From CAMPJM01 sp964440915 (GTDB lineage Bacteria; Bacteroidota; Bacteroidia; Cytophagales; Cyclobacteriaceae): 64,000 bases of DNA. Positions 8,674-18,055 of the stretch are shown in pieces (position 1 is the first letter of the stretch; each line of letters begins with the position of its first letter). The notes beneath the pieces were generated by a model. It did no database searches. It was not told the origin of the DNA and worked only from the letters and a program-made list of their open reading frames with translations. The position numbers and the translations under genes are program-made. Location of the stretch: the NCBI GenBank assembly GCA_964440915.1, contig CAYTTV010000011.1:1-64000 (forward strand), given 5' to 3'.

Positions 8674-10308
8674 ATGAATATAGGATTGTGCATAAAAAGC
8701 ACTTTGGGTGTATTTCTCCTTTGGAGTGTCATGGTGGGCAATGTCGCTACAGGTTTCGCTAGTGGGGTTCCGCTCAATATCCATCCAAAGGATATGGAAT
8801 CTCATCCCCGGTTGCTGATGAACGACAGGCAATTGGAAGTGCTAAGGACTTCCATTGAAGGAAATTGGGCATTGCAGCAGATGCATGGTTATGTGATCAA
8901 CAAAAGTGATGATATGTTGCAGCAGGATCCAGTGCATTATGAAAAAAATGGTAAGCGATTACTGGCTGTTTCGAGGCTGGCCTTGACCAGAATTTTCTTC
9001 TTGTCGTACAGTTACCGGCTCACAGAAGATAAAAAATACCTCAAAAGAGCAGAAGAAGAGCTTTTGGCTGTAAGCAACTTTAAAGATTGGAATCCTTCCC
9101 ATTTTCTTGATGTAGGGGAAATGAGCATGGGGGTTGCCATCGGGTATGATTGGCTTTATAATGACTTGAAGAAAAGCACCATAAAAAAAATCAGGGAGGC
9201 CATAGCGGAAAAGGCATTTGCACCTGCGGGAAATGATCAATATTCATGGTTTTACGGCAGCACTAGCAACTGGAATCAGGTTTGTAATGCAGGATTGGTA
9301 ATGGCCGCCTTGGCGATATATGAAGATGAGCCGGAGAAATCAAAAAAAGTAATTGAAAAAGCCGTAGCCACCAACGTTAATGCGCTCAAAAACTATGGTC
9401 CCGATGGAAACTATCCAGAAGGACCTGGATATTGGAGCTATGGCACCAGTTATCAAGTTATGATGCTCGCAGGGCTAGAAAGCGTNNNNNNNNNNNNNNN
9501 NNNNNNNNNNNNNNNNNNNNNNNNNNNNNNNNNNNNNNNNNNNNNNNNNNNNNNNNNNNNNNNNNNNNNNNNNNNNNNNNNNNNNTATTTTGGGGTGAAG
9601 GGTGGTTATGCGGCAGTAAGTCATGGGCACATGGACCAAGGGGCATTTGTATATGATATTGGTGAGTTGAGGTGGGCTATGGATTTCGGATCGCAGCAAT
9701 ATGAAACCCTTGAGAATACTGGGGTGGACCTATGGGACATGAGCCAATACGGACAAAGGTGGGAGATTTTCCGCTTAAATAACCTCAACCATAACACACT
9801 TTCAATTAATAACCAACCTCATAATGTCAATGGTAAAGCCTCAATTATCGAAGTATATGATGGAGATGGTGCGCTTGGGGTCAAATTGGATATGACGGAA
9901 GTGCTGAACATCCACAATGAAGTTGAAATGGTTGCACGTGAAATTAAGCTTATCGATGAAGCTGTTTTGGCAATAGAAGACCATCTGACCACAGGTGAGG
10001 AAGGTGTTTGGTTACGATGGAATATGATTACCCCTGCATCTGTGAAGATAATAGACGAACGAATAATTGAACTCTCACAGGAAAACAAAACGCTAAGGCT
10101 TGATTTTTCTGGTTCGGTTCCTTTAGAGTTAGAAATTCGACCTTCTGAAGATCCTGCTCAGGTGATATGCGATTTTACCAATAAGCAATACGGTGAGTAT
10201 AACAATCCGAATCCGGGAACGACGATGTTGGGGTTCAATGCTTATATCCCTAAAGCAACCGAAGCGAGATTTCGGGTGACGATGATAGAGGACAATGCCA
10301 TCAATTAA
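8674..10308 (+). CDS. Heparinase II/III-fold polysaccharide lyase, soluble paralogue, interrupted by an assembly gap
   Basis: Close paralogue of the preceding lyase, sharing SHPRLLMN, KRLLAVSRLALTRIFFLSY, NWNQVCNAG, YPEGPGYWSYG and SHGHMDQGAFVYD. The signal peptide (about 1-30, ending near FASG) lacks a lipobox cysteine, so the enzyme is probably periplasmic and may process imported oligosaccharides. One hundred Ns at 9486-9585 interrupt it. Alignment with the paralogue shows that about 126 residues are missing where only about 34 are spaced, so the true protein should be near 636 residues rather than 544. That the frame continues across the Ns is coincidental to the placeholder length. Both flanks are good coding sequence, so I treat it as an intact gene. 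Confidence 0.82.
   Translation: MNIGLCIKSTLGVFLLWSVMVGNVATGFASGVPLNIHPKDMESHPRLLMNDRQLEVLRTSIEGNWALQQMHGYVINKSDDMLQQDPVHYEKNGKRLLAVSRLALTRIFFLSYSYRLTEDKKYLKRAEEELLAVSNFKDWNPSHFLDVGEMSMGVAIGYDWLYNDLKKSTIKKIREAIAEKAFAPAGNDQYSWFYGSTSNWNQVCNAGLVMAALAIYEDEPEKSKKVIEKAVATNVNALKNYGPDGNYPEGPGYWSYGTSYQVMMLAGLESXXXXXXXXXXXXXXXXXXXXXXXXXXXXXXXXXXYFGVKGGYAAVSHGHMDQGAFVYDIGELRWAMDFGSQQYETLENTGVDLWDMSQYGQRWEIFRLNNLNHNTLSINNQPHNVNGKASIIEVYDGDGALGVKLDMTEVLNIHNEVEMVAREIKLIDEAVLAIEDHLTTGEEGVWLRWNMITPASVKIIDERIIELSQENKTLRLDFSGSVPLELEIRPSEDPAQVICDFTNKQYGEYNNPNPGTTMLGFNAYIPKATEARFRVTMIEDNAIN
9486..9585. other. Assembly gap of 100 N inside the second lyase gene
   Basis: Exactly 100 Ns, a standard placeholder for a gap of unknown size. 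Comparison with the adjacent paralogue predicts about 378 missing bases, encoding the end of the helical domain and the start of the beta-sandwich. The two flanks share no obvious overlap, unlike the second gap in this window. Confidence 0.97.
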
Positions 10309-10351
10309 TATGGTGAAGTATGTATTAATATTAAACAATAAATGATATAAA

Positions 10352-11691
10352 ATGAGGAAAGTAGTTTTAATGGGTTGTGCAGTGCTATTATCCCTTAGCA
10401 TGATGAATTGCAAGCCTACTGGGAATAGTTTGCCGGAAATCCATGCTTTGGAAGCGGGGTTGAAGCCATTGATGCAGGTTGCGGTAGAGAACAATCGGGT
10501 GCCTAGGACGCTCAACGAAGACGGCAGCATTAAGTGGATTGAAGAGCCTTACGATTGGACAGAAGGGTTTTGGTCAGGAGTATGCTGGATGCTGTATGAT
10601 CATACTGGGAAAGAAGAGTGGAAGGAAGCTGCAATCTCTTCCCAAAAGATATTTCTTGAACACAAGAATTTGACAACAGACCATGATTTGGGCTTTATCT
10701 TTAACAATTCTTATGGAAAAGCTTATGCGATTACGGGTGAAGAAGCGTATAGACAGGTAGTGATTGATGCATCCGAATCCTTAATTCAGCGGTTCAATAG
10801 TAATGTGGGTTCCCTACAAAGTTGGGACGTGGTGGATAACTGGCAAAGCAAGCGAGGATGGAAGTTTCCCGTAATTGTCGATAATCTGATGAATTTGGAA
10901 ATGCTTTTTGAGGCCTCGAGGCTCACTGGCGATGAAAAGTTTGCCCAAATAGCGATACAGCATGCCAATACTACTATGCATAACCATTTTAGGGAAGATG
11001 GCAGTTCCTACCATGTTGTGGATTACGATCCAAATACAGGAGCTGTAAGAAGCAAGGAAACTGCTCAGGGATATGCCGACGAAAGCGCTTGGTCCAGGGG
11101 GCAGGCTTGGGCACTATATGGCTATACCATGTGTTATAGGTACACCAATGATGAAAGATACCTCCAGTTGGCGATGAAGATTTCGGATTTCATCCTTTCC
11201 CATCCTAACTATCCCAAAGGCGGTGTTCCCTATTGGGATTTTAATGCTCCAAAAATACCAAATGAGCCTTATGATGCATCTGCGGGCGCTATTATGGCTT
11301 CTGCTTGGGTAGAACTGGACCAATATGCTGCTGGTAATGACTATTTGGAACATGCCAAAACTATATTGAAAACATTGGGCTCTGAGGAGTTTTTGAGTAA
11401 AGCCGACGAATACTTTCTGTTAAAGCACAGTGTAGGCAGTATTCCCCATGGCAATGAAATTGATGTTCCCTTGGTTTATGCAGATTANNNNNNNNNNNNN
11501 NNNNNNNNNNNNNNNNNNNNNNNNNNNNNNNNNNNNNNNNNNNNNNNNNNNNNNNNNNNNNNNNNNNNNNNNNNNNNNNNNNNNNNNTAGGCAGTATTCC
11601 CCATGGCAATGAAATTGATGTTCCCTTGGTTTATGCAGATTACTATTTCTTGGAAGCAATGACGCGATTGGAAGACAAGGGCAAGGAGTAG
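10352..11691 (+). CDS. GH88 unsaturated glucuronyl hydrolase, interrupted by a spurious gap
   Basis: Hydrolyses unsaturated uronyl residues from oligosaccharides made by the neighbouring lyases, completing depolymerisation. It has the GH88 (alpha/alpha)6-barrel signature: HDLGF with the first catalytic Asp at 112, IVDNLMNLEM with the second at 177, and GYADESAWSRGQAWALYG. A hydrophobic N-terminus ends at MMNC; this is a weak lipobox, so it is either a lipoprotein or periplasmic. The 100 Ns at 11488-11587 sit between two identical 55-bp copies (11433-11487 and 11588-11642). Removing the Ns and one copy gives a 394-residue protein in frame, ending at the TAG at 11689-11691, a normal GH88 length. 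Translated literally, the frame runs through the Ns and stops just after them at a false TAG (11588-11590). Confidence 0.9.
11433..11642. repeat. Identical 55-bp flanks around a 100-N gap: assembly artefact
   Basis: Bases 11433-11487 and 11588-11642 are identical over 55 bp and separated by exactly 100 Ns. The second copy continues straight into the missing C-terminal codons of the GH88 gene. The simple explanation is two contigs overlapping by 55 bp that a scaffolder joined with a default gap instead of merging. A real tandem duplication would break the gene. Confidence 0.93.
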
Positions 11692-11722
11692 CCCGCTTTG
11701 TATTCATTAGTTTAGTTGGTTG

Positions 11723-11776
11723 GATGTCAGCGATTTTCAAGAGGCCAATAGCCCGTATTGAAAATTTGCTGACATC
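11723..11776 (+). terminator. Stem-loop after the lyase/GH88 operon
   Basis: GATGTCAGC at 11723-11731 pairs with GCTGACATC at 11768-11776. Inner pairing of ATTTTCAA with TTGAAAAT extends the stem around a loop of about 17 bases. It lies 32 bases after the GH88 stop, followed by TTAATG rather than a strong T run. Likely the transcription end of the operon. Confidence 0.5.
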
Positions 11777-11926
11777 TTAATGCTAAGAAGCGCATAGCAA
11801 GTTTTGGGTTTGGTCGGCATGTTTTGATAGACTTCCGAAATATAAATAAGTAAGCCGCATACGTTTGCATTAATGAAATGAACAGTGCATGGAATATAGA
11901 GGCAAACTTGTTAAATCGGAAATAAG

Positions 11927-11934
11927 TATTTTTG
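11927..11934 (+). promoter_or_regulatory. Bacteroidota-type -7 element upstream of the hybrid two-component gene
   Basis: TATTTTTG matches the TAnnTTTG consensus of the Bacteroidota primary sigma factor and lies 40 bases before the TTG start. A possible -33 element (CTTG at 11907-11910) is spaced closer than usual. This suggests that the regulator has its own promoter, separate from the enzyme operon. Confidence 0.42.
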
Positions 11935-11974
11935 CAATGGAGCATAATAACCGCTTAGAATCAACTTGTGAGGA

Positions 11975-14900
11975 TTGAAATATTTGAATTGTAAAATTAT
12001 TGTTTTTGTTTGCATCCTGTGCTTTGGCAGCTATTTCACCAAAGGTCAAGAAATCACCTTTAAGCACATAGGAACAAGGGAAGGACTGTCACAATCATCC
12101 GTATCGTCTATCGCACAAGACCAATTGGGTAGAATATGGATGGGCACGCGTGATGGATTGAACCTTTATGATGGCTCATCTATAAAGACATTCCGGCCAA
12201 TCAGGGGAGACTCTACCTCCTTATTGGGGCATTTTATAACCAAAATTGTGGAAGATGGGGAATACTTGTGGGTGATTTCGAGAAGTGGCTTGTCAAGACT
12301 GCACATCAAAACCCAAAGCGTTGAAAGATTTCCTATAATTGGACAAACCAGCTTGATCAGATATCAAGACAACATTCTTCTAGGTACAAATGAAGGGCTA
12401 TTTGAACTTGACATAGAGAACCGGTCAGTCAAAAAGAATACAAGGTATTTAACGGATGGGTTCATCATTCAGGATTTTTATGCAGACAGCTTTGGAAACT
12501 TATGGATGTGTACCAATGAGGGGCTGTTTGTTTATTTCTCTGAAAATGCTGAAACCAAGAGAGTTTTAGGGGTAAACGCTACAAAAATATTTATGGACTC
12601 GAAAGACCGAATATGGATCGGGACATATAATAATGGGGTTTACTTGCTTGATGAGCATTATAATGTTCATAAACATTACCAAAGTGGCGATTCGATATTC
12701 AATCTTGCCAGCAATACCATTAGAGATATTGAAGAGGACTTGTCGGGAAATATATGGGTAGGTACTTTTTTAGGTTTAAGCGTGATTTATCCTGCCGATG
12801 ACTATGCCGTGAAAAATTATGTCCATAACGAAAACGATTTCGGTTCCTTATCCCATAATAGCATCCTGAGCATTACCAAAGACAAGCAAGGGGGAATGTG
12901 GTTGGGAACCTATTTTGGGGGAGTAAATTATTACCATCCTGAGTTCAATATTTTCCAAACCTATCCCAAAGCTTCTGAAGGCGGCAAGCAGAAAAAAGCA
13001 CTCGGATTTAATGTGATTGGTGAAATAATTGAAGCGGATAATGGGGAATTATTTATTGCAACCGAAGGCGGAGGAATAGACCAATACAACAGAAACACAA
13101 GGTCATTCCAGCATTTTAAACTAAATGAAGAAGAGGAGCAGGTAAGGGCCAACATCAATGTGAAAGCATTGCAATTTATTCATGATGACACCCTTTTGGT
13201 GGGAACCCATCTTGCCGGTCTCAAAAAATTAAATGTCAGAACGGGAGTGCACAAAACCTACCTGCCTGTTTTTGGAGACACTAGTACTATTCCATCCAAT
13301 ATTGTAGAAGAAATAATACCTTATAAGAAAGATTTGTTTCTATTGGGAACAAAGGAGGGCGTTGTTTTATTCGACACCCGAACGGAAACATTCTCCTATT
13401 TTATTACCGATGAGTCAGGAGATGTTTTCAATAAAAGGGTGAACTGTTTGTTGATCGATAGATTTGGTGTGCTCTGGATAGGAACTATGGACCAAGGTTT
13501 GTATGCGTATGATCCCCAAACGCAAGCGCTTAAGACGTACGTATCTACCAATGATTTGAGCACCATTGGATCCAATAACATATCCTATATATACGAAGAT
13601 CATTATTTTAGGCTATGGTTTGGCACCCACGGAGGAGGTCTAAGTCTTTTTAATAGGGAAAGCGAAACATTCCAGAGTTTCAATGTTGAGAACTCAGACT
13701 TGTCAAGTAATTTTATCCAGGGGATAGAAAAATCTCGACAAGGAAACCTATGGGTCAGTACTTCCAAAGGCTTGTCTTTATTTGACCTTACCAATCAAAG
13801 ATTTTACAATTTGTCCGAAATGAACGGGTTTCCTTCAAAGGAGCCCAACCACCGCTCCATTTACCTTACGAGTGATGGAGAACTTTTTGTTGGTGGTATC
13901 GATGGGCTAGTATCGTTTAAAGAGGAAGATTTATTTAACAGAACAAATAACTTCAATTTGATATTCTCCTCTTTAGAGGTAAATGGACAGCTTGTTGCCC
14001 CTAATGATTCCACTCAGATTCTAAAATATGATTTTGCTTTTACAGACTCTATTATACTAAGCCCCAATCAGCAATTTTTTACTGTCCACTTTGCAGCCGG
14101 GAATTATGTTTCTACCAGACAATTTAATTACCGCTATAGATTAGATGACGATCATGACTGGGTAAACATACAGCATCAGAATAGCCTAACATTCTCCAAA
14201 CTTCCTTCCGACAGCTATAACCTGAGTGTGCAAGCAATGAGCAGTGGTATGGAGACCGTTATAGGTGAAGCAAACCTTTTTATTGTGATTCAAGTGCCTT
14301 GGTACCGCAGTTGGTATGCTATTGTAGGGTATTGTATAGGAGCTATTTTGGTTGTCGGAACACTGCTTCGTATCTATAAAGATAGGATTCGTGTAGTGAA
14401 TGAGTTGAAGTCCGAACAAAGAGAGAAAGAGCAATTGCAACAGTTGAATCAAGCTAAACTTACCTTTTTCACCCATGTTTCCCATGAGTTCAAAACCCCA
14501 TTAACCATAATCTTGGGGTTGTTGGAAACGGTGTTGGAAAAGCCTTTCGAAAAGGATACCAATAATAAAATAAAGAAATCCCTGGACAATGTCTATAGGC
14601 TGGACTATTTAGTGAATGAGTTAATGGATTTTAGGAAATTGGAAGGGGGCGAGAAAAAGTTGAACCTCAAACAGTACGCTTTCAATGATCTTATAAGAAG
14701 TGTTTTTGACCTGTTTGTAGAAACGGCGAAACAAAAATCGATAAGTTATCAGCTCCGCCTGCCTCAGGAAGAAATCTATTTTATGTTCGATTTTAGGCAA
14801 TTGGAAAAAGTGTATTTTAATCTAATTTCAAATGCATTCAAATTTGTAAGGGATGGGAAAGGGGAAATAACCGTTGAGGTATGGGTGGAGAACGACCATG

Positions 14901-16075
14901 TGTATGTTACTGTAAAGGACAATGGTATCGGGATCCAACAAGAAGATTTAGACAAAGTGTTCGACCCCTATTATCAAGTAGAGCAAAATCAAGATGATAC
15001 CTTTTTGAAGGGGAGTGGCATAGGGCTTGCCATCACTAAAGAGATTGTAAATCTCCATAATGGGATTATAAAGGTGGATAGCAGGGCAAATGAGTACACC
15101 ATTTTTAATGTGGGAATACCACTGGTGAGCAACCATGACATGGCTGTCACGGAAAATACACCAGTCAAGAAAACTCCTGAAGTCGAAGAGCTAAAAGGAG
15201 TTGCCAGCTTGATAAGCGAAGACCCAATAGGGGAAAATGAAGACGAAGTGTTTCCGAAAAGTGAGGGACAAAAAATACTGATTGTAGAAGACAACAAAGA
15301 AGTCCAAAGGCTTATTGTGGATATACTGGGCGAAGATTACGATCTTTCATTATGCAATAACGCTAAAGAAGGATTGGATATAGCCTTTAAGGAATCTCCA
15401 GCATTAATTATCTCGGATATTATGATGCCAGGCATGCCAGGAACAGAGATGTGCGCAATTTTAAAACGCAATATTGAAACCTGTCATATCCCCATAATTT
15501 TACTGACGGCAAAGTCTTCCGTTGAGGCACAGCTTGAAGGCTTTGCCAGTGGCGCAGATATATATATACCCAAACCTTTTCGAGCTGATATCCTCAAGAT
15601 AAGGGTGAAAAATGTGTTGCAAAACCGTGAGTTGATACAAAAAAGGTTCCGGTCAGATCCTAATATGGAAGTAAAAGAAGTCGCTAGCAATTCAATGGAC
15701 GAGCGCTTTTTGGAGAAGGCTAAGGAAGTGGTCGAGGAGAATATAGGTAATTCAGAATTTAATGTTCATGATTTTGCGGATGGGATGAATCTGGGGAAAT
15801 CTACATTTTATACCAAAATAAAAAGTATTACCGGACAAACGCCTAATGAGTTTATATTATCTGTCAGATTAAAAAAAGCTGCTTTTTACATGATGAGCAG
15901 CGAAGATTTGACGATATCTGAAGTGGCCTATAGCGTTGGCTATAACGACCCCAGATATTTTAGTAAAAGTTTCAGACAGTTTTATGGTGTTTCTCCTTCT
16001 CAGTATGGAAAGGCCATTAAAGGTAAGATACAGCCTATATCTTCTGAGTCTACTGGCGAATTGGATGATGTTTAA
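11975..16075 (+). CDS. Hybrid two-component system sensor/regulator (HTCS) of locus 1
   Basis: One polypeptide senses periplasmic oligosaccharide and activates transcription. A signal peptide (about 1-24) is followed by about fourteen Reg_prop propeller repeats (about 25-690; WMGTRDGL, WIGTYNNGV, WLGTYFGGV and similar), a Y_Y_Y domain (about 700-765) and a membrane helix near 775-797. Then come a HisKA domain with phospho-acceptor His837 in SHEFKTPL, an HATPase domain with DNGIGI and GSGIGLAI, a receiver with phospho-acceptor Asp1148 in ISDIMMPG, and a C-terminal AraC-type DNA-binding domain (about 1255-1350). Translation must begin at a non-ATG codon: an in-frame TGA sits at 11969-11971 and no early ATG exists. 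TTG at 11975 is the first choice; TTG at 11984, ten bases after GAGG, is the alternative. It probably controls the lyase/SusCD locus. Confidence 0.93.
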   Translation: MKYLNCKIIVFVCILCFGSYFTKGQEITFKHIGTREGLSQSSVSSIAQDQLGRIWMGTRDGLNLYDGSSIKTFRPIRGDSTSLLGHFITKIVEDGEYLWVISRSGLSRLHIKTQSVERFPIIGQTSLIRYQDNILLGTNEGLFELDIENRSVKKNTRYLTDGFIIQDFYADSFGNLWMCTNEGLFVYFSENAETKRVLGVNATKIFMDSKDRIWIGTYNNGVYLLDEHYNVHKHYQSGDSIFNLASNTIRDIEEDLSGNIWVGTFLGLSVIYPADDYAVKNYVHNENDFGSLSHNSILSITKDKQGGMWLGTYFGGVNYYHPEFNIFQTYPKASEGGKQKKALGFNVIGEIIEADNGELFIATEGGGIDQYNRNTRSFQHFKLNEEEEQVRANINVKALQFIHDDTLLVGTHLAGLKKLNVRTGVHKTYLPVFGDTSTIPSNIVEEIIPYKKDLFLLGTKEGVVLFDTRTETFSYFITDESGDVFNKRVNCLLIDRFGVLWIGTMDQGLYAYDPQTQALKTYVSTNDLSTIGSNNISYIYEDHYFRLWFGTHGGGLSLFNRESETFQSFNVENSDLSSNFIQGIEKSRQGNLWVSTSKGLSLFDLTNQRFYNLSEMNGFPSKEPNHRSIYLTSDGELFVGGIDGLVSFKEEDLFNRTNNFNLIFSSLEVNGQLVAPNDSTQILKYDFAFTDSIILSPNQQFFTVHFAAGNYVSTRQFNYRYRLDDDHDWVNIQHQNSLTFSKLPSDSYNLSVQAMSSGMETVIGEANLFIVIQVPWYRSWYAIVGYCIGAILVVGTLLRIYKDRIRVVNELKSEQREKEQLQQLNQAKLTFFTHVSHEFKTPLTIILGLLETVLEKPFEKDTNNKIKKSLDNVYRLDYLVNELMDFRKLEGGEKKLNLKQYAFNDLIRSVFDLFVETAKQKSISYQLRLPQEEIYFMFDFRQLEKVYFNLISNAFKFVRDGKGEITVEVWVENDHVYVTVKDNGIGIQQEDLDKVFDPYYQVEQNQDDTFLKGSGIGLAITKEIVNLHNGIIKVDSRANEYTIFNVGIPLVSNHDMAVTENTPVKKTPEVEELKGVASLISEDPIGENEDEVFPKSEGQKILIVEDNKEVQRLIVDILGEDYDLSLCNNAKEGLDIAFKESPALIISDIMMPGMPGTEMCAILKRNIETCHIPIILLTAKSSVEAQLEGFASGADIYIPKPFRADILKIRVKNVLQNRELIQKRFRSDPNMEVKEVASNSMDERFLEKAKEVVEENIGNSEFNVHDFADGMNLGKSTFYTKIKSITGQTPNEFILSVRLKKAAFYMMSSEDLTISEVAYSVGYNDPRYFSKSFRQFYGVSPSQYGKAIKGKIQPISSESTGELDDV

Positions 16076-16207
16076 ACACTCCCATAACTACTCTTATGGA
16101 AAAACATAACGTTTAAGAACATCGTCTGAAGAATCTCGTTCAGTTAAAAGGGTTCGTTTATTTCATGGATGAGCTAATAATGAATAAGTGTTTTAAAAAT
16201 AATCATA

Positions 16208-16735
16208 ATGGAAAAAGCAACATTAGGAGCAGGGTGTTTTTGGTGTACAGAAGCGGTTTTTCAACGACTTGATGGCGTTATAGCCGTAGAGCCTGGGTTT
16301 ACAGGAGGTCATGTCAAGAATCCAGCCTATAGAGAAGTGGTCACCGGTAGAACGGGTCACGTGGAGGTTGCCCATATTACTTTTGATCCGGCTGTAATCA
16401 GTATTGAGGAGTTGTTAGAGGTGTTCTGGAAAACCCATGATCCTACCACTTTGAATAGGCAAGGCAATGATGTGGGCACGCATTATCGATCTGCTATTTT
16501 TTACCATAATGAAGGACAAAAGAAAGCTGCTGAACAAACAAAAGCAGCAATAGAACAGGAAGGCGTTTGGGCAGACCCTATTGTGACAGAGATCGTTCCT
16601 TTTGAGCAATTTTACCCTGCTGAAGATTATCATAAAAACTATTTCAATATGAATCAAGAGCAGCCCTATTGTTCTTTTGTGATTAAGCCTAAAGTCGAAA
16701 AACTAGAGAAAATTTTTGCTCACAAATTGAAATAG
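16208..16735 (+). CDS. msrA: Peptide methionine (S)-S-oxide reductase MsrA
   Basis: Reduces methionine-S-sulfoxide in proteins and free methionine, repairing oxidative damage in the cytoplasm. The N-terminal GCFWCTEAVF motif holds the catalytic Cys10, and the family residues GYTGG-like (here GFTGGHVKNPAY), FWKTHDPT and AEDYHKNYF are all present. The length of 175 residues is typical of a stand-alone MsrA without an MsrB fusion. No signal peptide is visible. The gene sits alone between the HTCS gene and a DUF4202 gene, with 132 bases upstream and 93 downstream. Confidence 0.96.
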   Translation: MEKATLGAGCFWCTEAVFQRLDGVIAVEPGFTGGHVKNPAYREVVTGRTGHVEVAHITFDPAVISIEELLEVFWKTHDPTTLNRQGNDVGTHYRSAIFYHNEGQKKAAEQTKAAIEQEGVWADPIVTEIVPFEQFYPAEDYHKNYFNMNQEQPYCSFVIKPKVEKLEKIFAHKLK

Positions 16736-16828
16736 CCAATGGAGATTTCTCTGATTTGGCCTATAGAATCAAGTATAACGGGAATTTTGGGTATATTGTC
16801 TCTAAACCAATCACTTTAAGTATCCAAA

Positions 16829-17401
16829 ATGAACGTTGAGCGATTTAATCGAACCATAGAAGCGTTTGACAAGGCAAATGCACAAGACCCTAATCAAGAA
16901 ACTTATGAAGGGAAACCCTATCCCAAGGAGCTGATCTATGGAAAAAGAATGAGCGAATACTTGCTTTCTTTTGCGCCTGCTGCTTCTGAGGCTTTGCAGT
17001 TAGCGGTAAGGAGCCAGCATATTAGAAGGTGGGAGATGCCCCGAAACTCTTTTCCCCAAGGCCGTAAGGGATACCTGCAATGGCGAGAAAAATTAAAAAT
17101 GTATCACGCTTCTGTTGCAGGTGACATCATGGATAAAATCGGCTATCCAGAGGAAGATATAAAACGTGTCAAACAACTGCTTTTAAAAAGAGGATTGAAA
17201 ACCGACTCAGAAGTACAGACCTTAGAAGACGTGGCCTGTGCTGTTTTCCTTCGCTACTATTTTGAGGATTTTGCCAAAGATTATGAACCTGAGAAGATAA
17301 AGGATATTTTAGAAAAAACACTGCGTAAAATGTCAGAAGCAGGAATAGATTTTGCGAAAAACCTGCCCAATGCATCTGCTTTTCTAAAGTATTTAAAATA
17401 A
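16829..17401 (+). CDS. DUF4202 family protein
   Basis: The 190-residue cytoplasmic protein matches my recollection of the DUF4202 family. Diagnostic stretches are the N-terminal FNRTIEAFDKANAQDPN, then AVRSQHIRRWEMPR, GYLQWREKLKMYHA and LEDVACAVFLRYYFEDF. The conserved His/Arg/Glu/Asp residues in mostly helical sequence resemble HD-type metal-dependent hydrolases; this is a structural guess, not an established activity. No membrane segment or signal is seen. It is co-directional with msrA, 93 bases upstream, so co-transcription is possible. Downstream is a strong hairpin shared with the convergent gene. Confidence 0.75.
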   Translation: MNVERFNRTIEAFDKANAQDPNQETYEGKPYPKELIYGKRMSEYLLSFAPAASEALQLAVRSQHIRRWEMPRNSFPQGRKGYLQWREKLKMYHASVAGDIMDKIGYPEEDIKRVKQLLLKRGLKTDSEVQTLEDVACAVFLRYYFEDFAKDYEPEKIKDILEKTLRKMSEAGIDFAKNLPNASAFLKYLK

Positions 17402-17405
17402 TGAA

Positions 17406-17442
17406 TACCGGACAGGTCGAGGATAAAAAGACCAGTCCGGTA
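17406..17442. terminator. Bidirectional terminator hairpin between convergent genes
   Basis: TACCGGACAGGTC at 17406-17418 pairs with GACCAGTCCGGTA at 17430-17442, with one mismatch in 13 and an 11-base loop rich in A. It lies in the 51-base gap between the DUF4202 gene and the convergent gene at 17453, so it can end both transcripts. Confidence 0.7.
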
Positions 17443-17452
17443 CATATACAGA

Positions 17453-18055
17453 TTAGAAGTACTTGCTTATAAACCTTCCTAATTCTTTACCCGCTTTAGC
17501 ATAGGCTTCTTGGATTCGGAAACCAGTATCAAAATCATATCCCATGCCACCGCGGCCAGGAGAGTTCATGATCGTAATAGTAGCCAGCTCTTCTCCGCTA
17601 TCAGACGATACAAAAACTGCTTCGCAATTAATAGAGGCGTTTTTCCTAACTACTCCAACATTAAATCCAGGCTCAGTAAAAGTCGTTTTCAGGATCAACG
17701 TATAGCTAGCGTCTGGATGTCCTCCTACAGACACATTCTTTTTCCCTAGAGAATTATTGATCAATTCTTCAAACTTGGGCTCGAATCTCTCTTCGCGATC
17801 GGCAATCCAACTTTCTCTCCAATTATCACCTCTTCCAGGCTCTTTGTCATTATAATCGCTGACTTTGTCAGCCACATAGTCTGCTTCCTTATCATACTTG
17901 CCAACGCCCATGTTGTCGTAGTCATATTCTACATTGAGCACTTCCACGCCTTTAAGAAAATCAAGGTTCCCTGAACTCACCTTGATCTTTTGTGCAAAAA
18001 GAGCGGTAGAGAAAAGCATTGCTATACATGCAATAAAAATAGTTTTCTTTTTCAT
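17453..18055 (-). CDS. Conserved secreted protein of unknown function
   Basis: A signal peptide (MKKKTIFIACIAMLFSTALFAQ) shows that it is exported; no lipobox cysteine is present, so it is probably periplasmic. The mature part of about 180 residues is polar, with segments DFLKGVEVLNVEYDYDNM, a GRGDNW sequence and a C-terminal GKELGRFISKYF. I recall similar short exported proteins as conserved hypotheticals in other Bacteroidota but know no function. The GRGDNW stretch should not be read as an adhesion motif without more evidence. I placed the start at 18055, where the signal peptide begins; a start at 18088 would add eleven unlikely residues. It converges with the DUF4202 gene. Confidence 0.65.
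   Translation of the reverse strand: MKKKTIFIACIAMLFSTALFAQKIKVSSGNLDFLKGVEVLNVEYDYDNMGVGKYDKEADYVADKVSDYNDKEPGRGDNWRESWIADREERFEPKFEELINNSLGKKNVSVGGHPDASYTLILKTTFTEPGFNVGVVRKNASINCEAVFVSSDSGEELATITIMNSPGRGGMGYDFDTGFRIQEAYAKAGKELGRFISKYF

Noticed and set aside
11433..11642. Real 55-bp tandem duplication in the GH88 gene
   Set aside because: The copies are exactly identical and separated by exactly 100 Ns, and only merging gives a correct protein; an assembly artefact is far simpler.
17453..18055. RGD adhesion motif (GRGDNW) in the secreted protein
   Set aside because: Three-residue matches occur often by chance and no other adhesion feature is present.
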